DNA from: CAYYAQ01 sp964469555
Lineage (GTDB): Bacteria > Planctomycetota > UBA1135 > UBA2386
Assembly: GCA_964469555.1 (NCBI GenBank)
Contig: CAYYAQ010000181.1
Coordinates: 1-10,658 of the forward strand
DNA length: 10,658 nucleotides
Reading direction: 5' to 3'
How positions within the stretch are numbered: position 1 is the stretch's first letter; each line of letters starts with the position of its first letter. Below the pieces are notes generated by a model, which worked only from the letters and a program-made list of their open reading frames with translations, was not told the origin of the DNA and did no database searches. Shown one piece after another: positions 1-7,255 of this stretch. Both the position numbers and the translations under genes were made by a program.

Positions 1-2785
1 CGAATCCAAAGGTCGACTGCAGGTGCTTGACCAACAGCTTGCCCATCTGGACGTATTGAGTGAACAACAACACGCGGTCGCCCTGGTCGACGATCTCCTC
101 GAGCATCTCGCCGAGCCGCGCGAGCTTGCCCGATTGGGCAGCGGTGACCGTCGTCTTCTTCTGGAAGTGCGCCGGGTGATTGCAGATCTGCTTGAGAGCC
201 GTCAGCAGTGCCAACACCCTGCCGCGGCGCTGGATGCCCGACTTGCCCTTGATGTCCTTCCAGGTGTCCTTGATCGTCTTGCGGTAGAGCTTGATCTGCG
301 CCCGCGACAGGCTGCAAGCCACCGTGGCCTCGACCTTGTCCGGCAGATCCGGGGCCACGTTCGGGTCGGTCTTCAGTCGGCGCAACACGAACGGCTCGAC
401 CATTCGCCGCAACCGCGCCGCGACGTGCGGGTCGCGAAAGCGCTCGATCGGTCGCGCAACGGTGCGACGGAACTCCGCGAGCGGACCGAGCAGGCCGCGA
501 TTGCACCAGTCGAGGATCGACCACAGGTCCGCGAGGCGGTTTTCGACCGGGGTACCGGTGAGGGCCAACCGACGCGGCGCCTTGATGCGCCGCAGCGCCT
601 GGGTCTGCGCCGCGCTCGGGTTCTTGATGTTCTGGGCCTCGTCGATCACGATTCCGCCCCACTCGATCTCCGCGAGGAGTTCGGCGTCCAGGCGAGCGGT
701 CGCATACGTCGTCATGACGAGCGCACTCGCAGGGCAGTTCTCTTCGAACTCGTCCATCGTGCGCGCCCGATCCGGTCCGTGGTGCCGGCGCACAGGCAGA
801 TTCGGCGTGAACCGCTCGGCCTCTCGCTGCCAGTTGCCCAGCACCGATGTCGGACAGACCAGCAGCGTCGGCTTCCACTCTTCAGGATGATCCAGCCGCA
901 AGCGTTCGAGCAACGCCAGGGTCATCGGTGTCTTGCCGAGTCCCATCTCGTCGGCGAGGATCACGCCTACACCCTGTTTCTGCATGTGCACGAGCCAGCC
1001 GAGGCCCGCGCGTTGGTAGCCGCGCAACTCACCGACGAAGCCCTCGGGCTCCGTCATGGACTCGCCGCGCTCGTGCAACGCATCGACCAACTCCGCGAGC
1101 TCGTCCACTGCCACCACCGGCACTTCGGGCGCGTCGGGCGCGATCGGCGCGCTACCGCGCAACGCGAACGTCACCGCCTCGGCCAGCGACCCACGCCCAT
1201 CAGGGATCCCGTGCACGACGCGGGTCAGCGTCGCGAGGTCCGTGGGGTCGATGCACACCCAGCGTCCCTTCCAGCGCCGGAGTTCGCCCTTCGTTCGCAT
1301 CAACGACTGAAACTCCCGACCCGAGAGGATCTTGCCGTCGAGCACGATCTGAAACTTGAAACGCGCGGGCGCATCCCACGCGATGGCGTGGCCGTTGGAT
1401 TCGCCGCCGTGTGGCGAGCCGGCGACCTCGAGCTGAGCGTGCAAACGGCGCGAACCGCCGGCGTCGAGCTCGTCAGGGATCTTCACGCCGTGGCCCATCA
1501 GGCGCAGCAGCGAACCCGAGTTCGAGAGGAACTGCCACGCCACGGCGGGGCGGAGATTCACGTGAGTCGGTCGGGGCCGACCGAGACTGCGCTCGATCGG
1601 GGCGAAAGTGCGCGCCGCCTCGCCGAGCGCGCGCAGCACGGTGTCATGCGGGTCGCGGATGGTGCGGTGGAAGAGGCGCACGGTGGAACTCTTGATCGTC
1701 CACATCGACGCCATCGGCAACACTTGCTCGGGGTCGTCGGTGGACTGCAACCCGTAGCCCAACCGCCACGGCTCCTTGTCCGACGCTTCTTTCTCGGGCC
1801 ACGTGAGGTCGAACAACACCCGCATCGGTTGGGCGCCCGCACCCAGCGCGTGTCGCGACCACGCCCACAACTCATCTGGCAAGTGACGCTCGGGCAAGCC
1901 CTGCGGCTCGAAGGTCGGATCCGGGCCGACGAGCGACGTCAGCCAGCGCGTCACCCAAGCCGGTGCGTCCGCAGGGAGCGGCGTCAACTCGGCTCGGGTC
2001 GCGGCATCGCGCATCACCGTGTCGGCGCACGCGTCGAGGAAGTCGCGGAGCACGTCGGCGGCTGCGGTGAACCGCGGACCGTCGGGCGCTACCTCTTCGT
2101 CGGCATCGTCCTCTTCTTCGTCTTCTTCCTGCTGTTCCTCGTATTGATCTTCTTCCTCTTCATCGATGTCCTCATCGGCATCGGCGTCGGCGTCCTCATC
2201 GGCGCCGGCGCCGTTGGCACCGTCGTCCTCCCATTCCTCATCCCACTCCTCGGCGGGCCAGGCGTGGGCGCACGGAGGCATGGCGCGCGCCAACCGCCGG
2301 AACCGGTCACGGTCCTCGTCGCGCGCCAACACGACGCCCCATGTCGCGGCCCACAGCTCCGGGTCGTCCGAGTCCTCCATCGTCGGCAAGAACCTGCCGG
2401 CCGCGAGGAGCTCGAGGGCGAACTTCGCGGCGTAGCTCCACGCCGTAATCGCGTCGCTCGGCGTCACGGCGCCGGGGGTACCGGACTCGACGCGCGACAA
2501 CAGCGACAACCCCATCTGCAACGGCATCGTCTTGATCGTCACCGTGTCGGTGGACCACAGCGGATCGCCGTCCTCGGCGTCCACGGTGGGCACGACCACT
2601 TCGACGCGTCGCTTGGCCAGCTCGGGCAAGCCGGACCCGACCCAGGCGCGCAGCGCCTCTTCGGCATCGCCATCCGGACTCCAAAACGCCCACTCCCCCC
2701 TCCCGTGATGTTCGGGGTCCGGTCGGAACAGGCACCGCACCGAGCGGATGCTCGGAGGCTTCTTCTTGGTCCTTGTGGCTGCCAA
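1..2785 (-). CDS. SNF2-family DEAD/DEAH-type ATPase (helicase-like), 3' end beyond window
   Basis: Large Swi2/Snf2 ATPase of the bacterial type with an N-terminal SNF2-associated region; these are dsDNA translocases, and the cellular role here is unknown. About 928 residues are in the window; the C-terminus is cut off. Reverse translation shows, in order: a basic N-terminus (TKKKPP); a highly acidic tract at about residues 172-234; a SNF2_assoc/DUF3670-like region with a WRLGYGLQSTDDPE segment near 320-350; Walker A in LADEMGLGKT (Lys about 618); a TSVLGNW segment (Ia region); Walker B as DEAQNIKNP (Asp about 715); motif III-like LALTGTPVENRLADLWS; and the start of the RecA-like C-lobe ending in DRVLLFTQYVQMGKL. 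No frameshift is visible. The start is uncertain: I chose TTG at 2785-2783 because no in-frame ATG lies between the TAG at 2884-2882 and the conserved part. No good Shine-Dalgarno precedes it. A downstream GTG at about residue 16 is the alternative. It is separated from the envelope genes by 447 bp and is probably its own transcription unit. Confidence 0.93.
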   Translation of the reverse strand, partial: MAATRTKKKPPSIRSVRCLFRPDPEHHGRGEWAFWSPDGDAEEALRAWVGSGLPELAKRRVEVVVPTVDAEDGDPLWSTDTVTIKTMPLQMGLSLLSRVESGTPGAVTPSDAITAWSYAAKFALELLAAGRFLPTMEDSDDPELWAATWGVVLARDEDRDRFRRLARAMPPCAHAWPAEEWDEEWEDDGANGAGADEDADADADEDIDEEEEDQYEEQQEEDEEEDDADEEVAPDGPRFTAAADVLRDFLDACADTVMRDAATRAELTPLPADAPAWVTRWLTSLVGPDPTFEPQGLPERHLPDELWAWSRHALGAGAQPMRVLFDLTWPEKEASDKEPWRLGYGLQSTDDPEQVLPMASMWTIKSSTVRLFHRTIRDPHDTVLRALGEAARTFAPIERSLGRPRPTHVNLRPAVAWQFLSNSGSLLRLMGHGVKIPDELDAGGSRRLHAQLEVAGSPHGGESNGHAIAWDAPARFKFQIVLDGKILSGREFQSLMRTKGELRRWKGRWVCIDPTDLATLTRVVHGIPDGRGSLAEAVTFALRGSAPIAPDAPEVPVVAVDELAELVDALHERGESMTEPEGFVGELRGYQRAGLGWLVHMQKQGVGVILADEMGLGKTPMTLALLERLRLDHPEEWKPTLLVCPTSVLGNWQREAERFTPNLPVRRHHGPDRARTMDEFEENCPASALVMTTYATARLDAELLAEIEWGGIVIDEAQNIKNPSAAQTQALRRIKAPRRLALTGTPVENRLADLWSILDWCNRGLLGPLAEFRRTVARPIERFRDPHVAARLRRMVEPFVLRRLKTDPNVAPDLPDKVEATVACSLSRAQIKLYRKTIKDTWKDIKGKSGIQRRGRVLALLTALKQICNHPAHFQKKTTVTAAQSGKLARLGEMLEEIVDQGDRVLLFTQYVQMGKLLVKHLQSTFGF

Positions 2786-2925
2786 GTTGAGTCTAGGAGT
2801 CAGGGTGTAGGTTGCAGAGCGTCGTCGGAGGCTGGTGGGCGTTGAACAGACCACAGGTGCGACAAGCGAGTACCGCCGGATCTATCGGTCCGACCTCAAC
2901 TCCTCGCTGGCGCTACAGCTTGACG

Positions 2926-2940
2926 GCGACCAGAGGTCGC
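2926..2940. other. Small perfect inverted repeat (6-bp arms, 3-nt loop)
   Basis: The sequence GCGACCAGAGGTCGC has 6-bp GC-rich arms around a 3-base loop. It lies about 140 bp upstream of the proposed SNF2 start. No T-run follows on either strand, so it is not a standard intrinsic terminator. It could be an operator half-site pair or chance in this GC-rich DNA. Confidence 0.3.
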
Positions 2941-3133
2941 GCGAGGTTTCTAAGGTTCAGGAACGCCGCGAGGCGTCCCCGCCGAATCCCGCGAGGCGAT
3001 CCAGCGATGGGCACAAGCGTAGCGCACCTGGGCCGGCGTGCCAACGCCCGTAAGAAGCGAACTTACACGCCAGGGACCGGATCTGCCGATCCCGCCGGGC
3101 CAGTCGAGCCTCCGTGGAGCCCGGCGAGGCCTC

Positions 3134-3183
3134 CGACGGGCGTCGACGGGCGTCGACGGGCGTCGACGGGCGTCGACGGGCGT
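3134..3183. repeat. Five perfect tandem copies of a 10-bp unit
   Basis: The unit CGACGGGCGT is repeated five times without a mismatch, followed by a partial GGGCGT at 3184-3189. Each junction makes a GTCGAC palindrome, so four such hexamers sit exactly 10 bp apart (at 3142, 3152, 3162 and 3172), close to one helical turn. There are no spacers, so this is not CRISPR. It lies between the end of the nucleotidyltransferase gene and the SNF2 gene. Confidence 0.95.
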
Positions 3184-3192
3184 GGGCGTGAA

Positions 3193-3205
3193 CCATCCAG
3201 GATGG
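3193..3205 (-). terminator. Possible weak transcription end hairpin after the envelope cluster
   Basis: CCATCCAGGATGG lies 28 bp past the stop codon of the nucleotidyltransferase gene. It can form a 5-bp stem with a 3-base loop, preceded on the transcript by a G-run. There is no U-tract, only UUC, so termination here is a guess from position. It could equally be chance. Confidence 0.22.
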
Positions 3206-3232
3206 CCCCCACCTCACCGTGACAACCCCGGG

Positions 3233-3745
3233 CTACGCGAACTTCTTCTTCCGGATCTTGCTGACCACCTTCTTCGTTGCGTGCGTCTTCTTGTCGCCCA
3301 CGAACACCGCCTTGATCCCGAGCTCCTTCACGGTCCTGTTCTCCGGAAGGGTCTTGGTGTTGTAGTCCGTGCCCTTCGCGTAGACGTCTGGCTTCAGCTT
3401 GCGGATCAGCTCGTCCGCGGTCTCGTCGTCGAACTTCGTGATGTAGTCCGTGAACCACAGCGCGGAGAGCAGCTCCATCCGCTCCTCGACCGGATTGATG
3501 GGGAATCCCTTCCCCTTGATGGCCTCCGCGGCCCTGTCACTGTTCAACGCCACCACGAGGAAATCCCCTCGAGACCGTGCATCTTCGAGATACCGAACGT
3601 GACCGACGTGCAGAAGATCGAAGACGCCGTTCGTGAGAACGACCGTCTTACCGCTTGCACGAACTCCTTCGAGGATCGCTGCCAGTGCCTTGAGATCGTT
3701 GACGATCTTGTCCTTGGACCTCACCTTGCGGGGTACGACTACCAA
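3233..3745 (-). CDS. Stand-alone HldE/RfaE2-type nucleotidyltransferase paralogue
   Basis: A 170-residue single-domain protein of the cytidylyltransferase-like superfamily. It resembles the C-terminal adenylyltransferase half of HldE, which turns heptose-1-phosphate into ADP-heptose. Visible signatures are TNGVFDLLHVGH (nucleotide-binding HxGH at residues 46-49), a VVALNSD strand end (64-70) and AKGTDY (123-128, matching VKGEDW in HldE). The usual C-terminal STS/STT motif is replaced by HATKKVVSKI and a Lys-rich tail, so its sugar or nucleotide preference may differ or it may be less active. The start is TTG at 3745-3743, strongly supported by AAAGGAG at 3759-3753 with 7-nt spacing. It follows hldE by 95 bp, which suggests a related sugar-nucleotide job. 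Another member of the family (for example a glycerol-phosphate-type cytidylyltransferase) is possible. Confidence 0.88.
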   Translation of the reverse strand: MVVVPRKVRSKDKIVNDLKALAAILEGVRASGKTVVLTNGVFDLLHVGHVRYLEDARSRGDFLVVALNSDRAAEAIKGKGFPINPVEERMELLSALWFTDYITKFDDETADELIRKLKPDVYAKGTDYNTKTLPENRTVKELGIKAVFVGDKKTHATKKVVSKIRKKKFA

Positions 3746-3752
3746 GGGTCCG

Positions 3753-3759
3753 CTCCTTT
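3753..3759 (-). promoter_or_regulatory. Shine-Dalgarno deciding a TTG start
   Basis: AAAGGAG on the minus strand, 7 nt before the TTG at 3745. It is the same core as the one before the 280-residue exported protein gene at 9084, and it is what makes the TTG start convincing. Confidence 0.75.
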
Positions 3760-3772
3760 GTTAGTGCCTAAC
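3760..3772. promoter_or_regulatory. Inverted repeat next to the ribosome binding site
   Basis: GTTAGTGCCTAAC has 5-bp arms and a 3-base loop and directly abuts the Shine-Dalgarno of the downstream nucleotidyltransferase gene. This AT-richer patch is unusual for the window. It could be a small mRNA hairpin affecting translation or an operator. No other copy is seen, so function is unproven. Confidence 0.35.
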
Positions 3773-3840
3773 CTAATTCGCAGAAGCTAGCGGTGATCGG
3801 TCGCGAGCGCGAGTGTTCCGTGCCGTTCTTGTGGTCGGTT

Positions 3841-5289
3841 CTAGGCGTTCTTGATGCGATCGATGATCGCGCTCGTCGAACAGCCCTCCCGAAGCGGCAC
3901 CAAGACGACCCGCCCACCCCGCGCCTCGACCCACTCACGACCGACCACTCCCTTGTCGCGCCAGTCCTCTCCCTTGACAAGCACTTGCGGTGAAACGGCC
4001 TCGATCAAGGCCGCCGGCGTATCTTCGTCGAACGGCACGAGGTAATCCACGGCGTGCAGCGCCGCCATGACGTCCATCCGGTCGTTCAGCGTGTTGATTG
4101 GTCGGTCGCCCTTTTTTTGCTGCCGTTTCACGCTCTCGTCCGTGTTGACGGCCACCATCAGAGCATCCCCGTACGAACGGGCACGCTGCAGGTAGTCCGT
4201 GTGACCAGGATGGAGGATGTCGAAGCAGCCGTTCGTAAAGACGAGGTCCTGCCCCTCCGAACGCAGCTTTGCCGCGACCGACACCGCCTCCTCGAGGGCC
4301 AAGACCTTGCCGCGTCCCGCCTGCCCGAGCAGCGCCAGGATCTCCTGACGGCTCACCGCGTAGGTGCCAAACCGACCGACGGTGACCCCGGCCGCGAGAT
4401 TCGCCAGTCGGATGCTCTCGTGCATCCCCACCCCGCAGGCGCGGGCGAACGCCAACATCGCGACAACCGTATCGCCGGCGCCGGTCACGTCGAACACGGC
4501 CTTGGCCTCCGTGGGGATGATCCGGGCCTCGCCGTCCTCGGCCTCGTAGAAGATGCCCTCCTTGCCGAGCGTGACGGTCGCCGTCTTTACGCCAGTGATG
4601 GCCTTGAGCCGCTCGGCGACGCGGTGCAAGTCATCCTTCCCGTGGATCTCGATTCCGGTCGCCTTCTCCGCTTCCGCCTGGTTCGGCGTCATCAGATCGA
4701 CGCCGCGGTAGATGCTGTAGTCCGTGCCCTTGGGATCGACGATGACCGGTCCGCCGACCGAATGGGCGGCCTCGATCGCCGCGGCCACGACAGCCGCCGT
4801 GACCATGCCCTTGCCGTAGTCACTGATCAGGACCGCGTCGTGACAAAACGGTCGCTGGCCGAGATACGCGAGAATCCTCTGTTCCGCCTCGCCCTGGAGA
4901 TGGTGCCGCTTCTCCGCGTCGACGCGCAGGACCTGCGCCGTGCGACTGATGTACCGCGTCTTTCGCGTCGTCGGACGGCTCGTGTCGACCACCAGGTTCG
5001 AAACGTCGATCGACAGTTCCTGCAGCAACTCCTTGAGCCGCTCCGCGGCGACGTCCTCGCCCACGACGCCGAGAACCGTGGCCTCGGCCCCGAGCCCCTT
5101 GAGGTTGGCCGCAACGTTGCCCGCGCCACCGAGTTGATGTCGCTCCCCTTGGGCCTCGAACACGAGGACCGGCGCCTCCGGCGACACTCGATTTGCAGCG
5201 CCCTCGACGTACTGGTCGAGAATCAGGTCCCCGACGACGAGGATGCGCGAGGCGGGGAGTTCGACGACGGTGCGGGCGAGCGGATGCAC
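3841..5289 (-). CDS. hldE: Bifunctional heptose-7-phosphate kinase / heptose-1-phosphate adenylyltransferase HldE
   Basis: A 482-residue two-domain cytosolic enzyme of ADP-L-glycero-D-manno-heptose synthesis for the LPS inner core. It carries out the kinase step on D-glycero-D-manno-heptose-7-phosphate and the later adenylyl transfer. The N-terminal PfkB/ribokinase domain (about 1-320) shows LVVGDLILDQYVEG (17-30), the GGAGN substrate loop (54-58), SDYGKG (156-161) and DVTGAGDT (267-274, catalytic Asp273). The C-terminal nucleotidyltransferase domain (about 345-482) shows TNGCFDILHPGH (HxGH at 360-363), VKGEDW (438-443) and the STS motif (471-473). Length and layout match E. coli-type HldE, so both activities look intact. 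The start is GTG at 5289-5287, with GGAGGT 6 nt upstream. Its first base is the last base of the preceding gene's TAG, indicating translational coupling. The phosphatase (GmhB) and isomerase (GmhA) of the pathway are not in the window. Confidence 0.96.
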   Translation of the reverse strand: MHPLARTVVELPASRILVVGDLILDQYVEGAANRVSPEAPVLVFEAQGERHQLGGAGNVAANLKGLGAEATVLGVVGEDVAAERLKELLQELSIDVSNLVVDTSRPTTRKTRYISRTAQVLRVDAEKRHHLQGEAEQRILAYLGQRPFCHDAVLISDYGKGMVTAAVVAAAIEAAHSVGGPVIVDPKGTDYSIYRGVDLMTPNQAEAEKATGIEIHGKDDLHRVAERLKAITGVKTATVTLGKEGIFYEAEDGEARIIPTEAKAVFDVTGAGDTVVAMLAFARACGVGMHESIRLANLAAGVTVGRFGTYAVSRQEILALLGQAGRGKVLALEEAVSVAAKLRSEGQDLVFTNGCFDILHPGHTDYLQRARSYGDALMVAVNTDESVKRQQKKGDRPINTLNDRMDVMAALHAVDYLVPFDEDTPAALIEAVSPQVLVKGEDWRDKGVVGREWVEARGGRVVLVPLREGCSTSAIIDRIKNA

Positions 5290-6239
5290 TAGCGCACCTC
5301 CATGTCGAGCCCTGCCTCACAACCGAGCGCGAGCAGCGCCTGGTGCAAGATCGGCAGGATGATCTCGTGCTGACAGATGACGGACAACCCCTCGCGAGGC
5401 GGGCGCTGCACCACGTTCGTGAGAGCGCGATACTGGTGCATCATGTCGAAGTTGCACGTCGCGAAGTCCGTGCCGAGCGCGCCGCGGTTGCGGGCGATCG
5501 AGACGGCTTTCAGGAACACCTCGGGCATGATCACCGCCGAACCGATGTTGAGCCAGATGCCGCCATCGAGCTTGCCGACGGTGTCCGCGAGGAGCCAGAA
5601 ATCGCGCTGCGTCGCGTTGCCGAGCGCCGCGCCGTCGAGCGCAGGGTCCATGTGGACGATGTCGCAACCGAACGCCACGTGGACCGTCGCAGGGATGCCG
5701 AGCCGCCGCGCCTCCCCCCACACGGAGAGAGATGCATGGGGCAGTCCTTCGTCGAGGATGGTCTGCCCGAGCGCCGCGCCGTAGCCGATCTGCTCCCGCT
5801 CGGCGCGGGCCGCGGCGCCGTTGAGCGCGGCGAACGTCTCCTTCCAGAATCCGAAGGACCCGTCCGGTAACCCCGCGGCCACGTCCTCGGATGTCTCACC
5901 CTGATAGGCGATCTCCCAGTCGTGGATGACACCGGCACCGTTCGTCGACACATGTGTCACGAATCCGCGGCGCATCAGATCGATGAGAAGCGGCGACAAG
6001 CCGCACTTGAGGAGGTGGGCGCCGAGGCTGATCCCGACCTGTTTGTCAGACTTGCGCGCGGCGACGACGAGCTCGACGACCCGCTTCAAGTTGGTCCCGC
6101 CGTAGATGTCCGGCAGGCTGCGAAACCAATCCCCGAAGCCCTCGACCGGCGGTAGAACCTGCGCGAAGTCGTCGTGTTTCACCAGATTGTCTCGCTCGGA
6201 GAGCGGGCGGACCTTGATCTCGTCGGGCGACGGTTTCAT
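5289..6239 (-). CDS. Deoxyhypusine-synthase-like NAD-binding protein of unknown substrate
   Basis: A 316-residue protein of the deoxyhypusine synthase (DHS) family. Family members bind NAD and act on spermidine-like amines; true DHS modifies a lysine of eIF5A, which bacteria lack. DHS-like landmarks are VGISLGAHLLKCGLSPLL (68-85), the glycine-rich THVSTNGAGVIHDWE (95-109, like the TAGGxEED region of DHS) and NIGSAVIMPE (231-240, like NVGSAPVIHE). The C-terminal SWGK segment holding the catalytic lysine of DHS is not visible, and there is no lysine in the last 70 or so residues. It is also shorter than eukaryotic DHS (about 370). The start is ATG at 6239, 8 bp after the lpxK stop, with no clear Shine-Dalgarno, so it is probably coupled to lpxK translation. 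Its TAG overlaps the hldE GTG by one base. Family assignment is firm; the reaction is unknown. A homospermidine-synthase-like or envelope-related reaction is inference only. Confidence 0.85.
   Translation of the reverse strand: MKPSPDEIKVRPLSERDNLVKHDDFAQVLPPVEGFGDWFRSLPDIYGGTNLKRVVELVVAARKSDKQVGISLGAHLLKCGLSPLLIDLMRRGFVTHVSTNGAGVIHDWEIAYQGETSEDVAAGLPDGSFGFWKETFAALNGAAARAEREQIGYGAALGQTILDEGLPHASLSVWGEARRLGIPATVHVAFGCDIVHMDPALDGAALGNATQRDFWLLADTVGKLDGGIWLNIGSAVIMPEVFLKAVSIARNRGALGTDFATCNFDMMHQYRALTNVVQRPPREGLSVICQHEIILPILHQALLALGCEAGLDMEVR
5296..5301 (-). promoter_or_regulatory. Shine-Dalgarno of hldE inside the DHS-like gene
   Basis: GGAGGT, 6 nt before the hldE GTG start and lying in the last codons of the DHS-like gene. 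It supports the GTG choice and a reinitiation (TAGTG) arrangement. Confidence 0.75.
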
Positions 6240-6247
6240 GCGCAGGA

Positions 6248-7255
6248 TTATGGGTGTTTGGTTTCGCGAAACGACAAGAATGTCGACGGCTCAGGCTCCT
6301 CGCCGAGGAACCGAAGATCCAACTCCAGCACGAGCCGCGACGCAGAGCAGTCCACGAGCTTAACGTCGTCCTTCTCCGTCGTGACGAGGGTCGCGTCAAG
6401 GCGGTCGACGAGGCCTTCCATCCCTGACAACTCTTCGCTCGTGTGCAGGTGGTGATCGCGACGACGGACGTGATGGACCACCTCGGCGCCCAGCCCCTCG
6501 ACCGTCTCCACGAAGCTCTCGGGGCGGGCGATCCCCGACAGCAACACAACCCGCTTGTCGCGCAACGCTTCGAGAGGGATCTCGGCCCCGGATGGCATCT
6601 CGCGGAGGCGCACCGGCACGTGATCCGAGGCGAACGCGGGAACGTCCGCGCCAGCGCAGGCCGCGAGCTTTTCGCGCCTCTCTTCGACGGCCTCGATGGC
6701 GATCCCACCGGCCCGCGTCAGGATCAACGCGTCCGCGCGCCGCAGCGCCTTCGGGTATTCGCGCAGGTAGCCGACGGGCAGCAGCCCGCCAGCAAACGGA
6801 CGCACCGTGTCCAGACACACCAGGTCCCAGTCCCGGTGCAACCTCCGGTGCTGGAACCCGTCGTCGACGATGATGACGTCGACGCCGTTCTCGGCGATGA
6901 GTCGCCGCGCGCCGCGCACCCGATCCGGATCCTGCACCTGGGCCAGGCCGGGAAACCGCCGCGCGAGCAGCTTGCCCTCATCGTTGAGTTTTTCTCCCCG
7001 CGCCCTGCCGTAGCCGCGGGCCAGCACGCCCGGTCGCTTCCCGACTCCGATCGCTCGCTCCACGAGCCAGGCGACGAGAGGCGTCTTGCCGGTTCCGCCC
7101 GCGGCGATGTTGCCGACGGAAACAACCGGGACGCCGACGCGGTGCACCTTTCGGATACCGGCATGAAACAGGTAGTTGCGGAGCGTGATCGCGATCCCGT
7201 AGACCATGGACAGGGGCCAGAGCCCCTTGCGAAGCAACTGCAGGTCTTCGTTCAC
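6248..7255 (-). CDS. lpxK: Tetraacyldisaccharide 4'-kinase LpxK
   Basis: A 335-residue inner-membrane-associated kinase that phosphorylates the 4' position of the tetraacyl disaccharide to give lipid IVA. A hydrophobic/aromatic N-terminal helix (about 11-31) probably anchors it to the membrane. Motifs: SVGNIAAGGTGKTPLV (46-61, P-loop GGTGKT), LARGYGR (78-84), DDGFQHRRL (131-139), GGLLPVGYLRE (156-166), SGIARPESFVETVEGLG (240-256), RRDHHLHTSEEL (265-276) and TTEKDDVKL (292-300). Length matches the family (about 325-340). I chose GTG at 7255, which gives the usual start just before the helix. A longer in-frame GTG or ATG extension reaching 7435 would run through fabD and has a low-complexity Arg-rich sequence. 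The GTG overlaps the fabD TGA as GTGA, so the two are probably co-translated. Stop TAA at 6250-6248. Confidence 0.96.
   Translation of the reverse strand: MNEDLQLLRKGLWPLSMVYGIAITLRNYLFHAGIRKVHRVGVPVVSVGNIAAGGTGKTPLVAWLVERAIGVGKRPGVLARGYGRARGEKLNDEGKLLARRFPGLAQVQDPDRVRGARRLIAENGVDVIIVDDGFQHRRLHRDWDLVCLDTVRPFAGGLLPVGYLREYPKALRRADALILTRAGGIAIEAVEERREKLAACAGADVPAFASDHVPVRLREMPSGAEIPLEALRDKRVVLLSGIARPESFVETVEGLGAEVVHHVRRRDHHLHTSEELSGMEGLVDRLDATLVTTEKDDVKLVDCSASRLVLELDLRFLGEEPEPSTFLSFRETKHP

Larger units (their letters stand above)
2786..3232. other. 447-bp intergenic region with tandem repeat
   Basis: No credible gene is seen on either strand. Short open frames crossing it are rich in Arg, Pro and Ser, have no ribosome binding site, and match no family I recognise. 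It must contain the end of the envelope transcript and the promoter of the SNF2 gene, but I found no convincing -35/-10 pair and no hairpin followed by a T-run. It holds the 10-bp repeat array at 3134-3183 and two short inverted repeats, at 2926-2940 and 3193-3205. Confidence 0.6.

Noticed and set aside
23..2845. A 940-residue open frame on the plus strand
   Set aside because: It is the codon-aligned antisense of the SNF2 gene, whose ATPase motifs are unmistakable on the minus strand. High GC makes stop codons rare in this frame. The product is Arg/His-rich with no family signal.
3134..3183. CRISPR-like array
   Set aside because: Units are 10 bp with no spacers and no cas genes nearby. It is a simple tandem repeat.
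2812..3222. Short plus and minus open frames in the intergenic region
   Set aside because: Low-complexity Arg/Pro/Ser products produced by the GC-rich repeat, overlapping each other on both strands, without start signals.
3038..3790. A 250-residue open frame on the plus strand across the repeat and the paralogue
   Set aside because: It is antisense to the nucleotidyltransferase and passes through the tandem repeat, giving a repetitive Arg-rich N-terminus. No ribosome binding site.
4054..5292. A 412-residue open frame on the plus strand
   Set aside because: Antisense of hldE, which has complete kinase and nucleotidyltransferase motifs. No ribosome binding site or recognisable domain.
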